In this document: positions 63,421 to 64,000 of the stretch, one piece after another
Position numbering within the stretch: the first letter of the stretch is position 1
How the letters are laid out: each line of letters begins with the position of its first letter
Origin: Paremcibacter congregatus
Lineage (GTDB): Bacteria > Pseudomonadota > Alphaproteobacteria > Sphingomonadales > Emcibacteraceae
Length of the DNA: 64,000 bases
Reading direction: 5' to 3'
NCBI RefSeq assembly: GCF_006385135.1
Contig: NZ_CP041025.1
Coordinates: forward strand, 837,501 to 901,500
The notes under the pieces: model-generated
What the model was told of the DNA's origin: nothing
The model's database searches: none
What the model saw: only the letters and a program-made list of their open reading frames with translations
Program-made: the position numbers and the translations under genes

Positions 63421-64000
63421 CTAGGGCCGTTCGACACACATGGCGACACCCATCCCGCCCCCGATACACAGGGTGGCGAGACCTTTATGGACGTCGCGAC
63501 GTTTCATTTCATGGAGCAGGGTGGTCAGCACCCGCGCGCCACTGGCGCCCAGCGGATGTCCGATGGCGATCGCGCCCCCGTTAACATTCAGCTTGTCCGC
63601 CGGAATATTCAGATCCTGACCCACGGCGCAGGCCTGGGCGGCGAAGGCTTCGTTGGCTTCGACCAGATCGACATCGTCGATGGTCCAGCCGGCTTTGGCC
63701 AGTGCCTTTTGGCTGGCGGGCACCGGGCCGATGCCCATGATGGAGGGGTCGACCCCGGCAGTGGCCCATGATTTGATGATCGCCAGCGGGTTGAGACCGC
63801 GCTTTGAAGCTTCCTCGACGCTCATCAGCATCACGGCGGCGGCGCCGTCATTGATGCCGCTGGCGTTGGCAGCGGTGACGGTGCCGTCTTTTTTAAAGGC
63901 CGGGCGCACGCCGGACAGGCTCTCGAGGGTCACGCCTTTGCGGATATATTCATCTTCGGAAACTTCAATATCGCCACGGCGGTTTTTGATGGTCACGGTG
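63421..64000 (-). CDS. phaA: Acetyl-CoA acetyltransferase (5' end outside window)
   Basis: The C-terminal 193 codons of a thiolase (beta-ketothiolase) that condenses two acetyl-CoA. The frame is open to the window edge. The block [20 protein letters not shown] with the catalytic His and the C-terminal Cys in [10 protein letters not shown] are present. It precedes phaB in transcription, so the pair feeds polyhydroxybutyrate synthesis. About half of the protein is missing. Confidence 0.95.
   Translation of the reverse strand, partial: TVTIKNRRGDIEVSEDEYIRKGVTLESLSGVRPAFKKDGTVTAANASGINDGAAAVMLMSVEEASKRGLNPLAIIKSWATAGVDPSIMGIGPVPASQKALAKAGWTIDDVDLVEANEAFAAQACAVGQDLNIPADKLNVNGGAIAIGHPLGASGARVLTTLLHEMKRRDVHKGLATLCIGGGMGVAMCVERP

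Overview
The window is a chromosomal segment of an alphaproteobacterium. The order rpmH-rnpA-yidD-yidC-engB-argB, the dapD-dapE pair, the fmt-truA pair with def beside it, dnaX-ybaB-recR next to a small-type SRP RNA, a CycM-like membrane cytochrome c and DUF2336 proteins all fit that class. The large TonB-dependent receptor paired with a flavin-dependent halogenase-like gene suggests a marine or aquatic oligotroph, possibly Emcibacterales, Kordiimonadales or Sphingomonadales. The order is a guess; the class is well supported. Base composition is moderate, with AT-rich patches in intergenic and accessory parts.

Region 1 (1-12750) is nutritional. A same-strand run of four genes encodes a GMC oxidoreductase (cut by the window start), a Tat-exported sugar isomerase/epimerase-like protein, a three-domain fusion (APH-type kinase, LytM-like domain, class III aminotransferase/phospholyase) and an NhaC-type antiporter. 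A promoter region with two matched 14-bp operators follows. It precedes a SusC-like TonB-dependent receptor and a tryptophan-halogenase-family enzyme, probably one regulated uptake and modification unit, and then a small orphan gene.

Region 2 (12752-19182) holds two sensor kinases on the minus strand, tRNA-Arg(ACG), a small lipoprotein and gamma-glutamyltransferase.

Region 3 (19318-40367) is core housekeeping: rpmH, rnpA, yidD, yidC, engB and argB; a diguanylate cyclase overlapping a DUF2336 gene; a HAD nucleotidase; dapD and dapE; truA, fmt and def; rmuC; a soluble MCP-like receptor; recR, ybaB and dnaX; the SRP RNA; and nudC.

Region 4 (40468-50904) is mixed: a thioesterase, a MocR regulator divergent from a flavin-binding PNPOx-like protein, prephenate dehydratase, cytochrome c, NlpC/P60, MarR, an M17 aminopeptidase, a GNAT, the frameshifted 3' remnant of a TonB-dependent receptor, a LuxR solo and an XRE regulator.

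Region 5 (51138-56083) is the phenylacetyl-CoA epoxidase operon paaABCDE with its repressor gene paaX. PaaX-like operators can be recognised in front of both paaA and paaX.

Region 6 (56141-62587) is an accessory patch. It has two paralogous PepSY-like secreted proteins, a methyltransferase whose 5' end is duplicated around a Cys-rich orphan gene, a GNAT/DUF1778 toxin-antitoxin pair, short dispersed repeats, an XRE-microprotein-membrane protein operon, and a NTase/HEPN-like protein coupled to a short leader ORF that carries a REP-like palindrome. The window ends in phaA-phaB for polyhydroxybutyrate precursor synthesis.

The best candidates for something undescribed are the TonB receptor/halogenase unit with its twin operators, the kinase-LytM-phospholyase fusion, and the small-gene operons of region 6. 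No CRISPR array, prophage or intact insertion sequence was seen.
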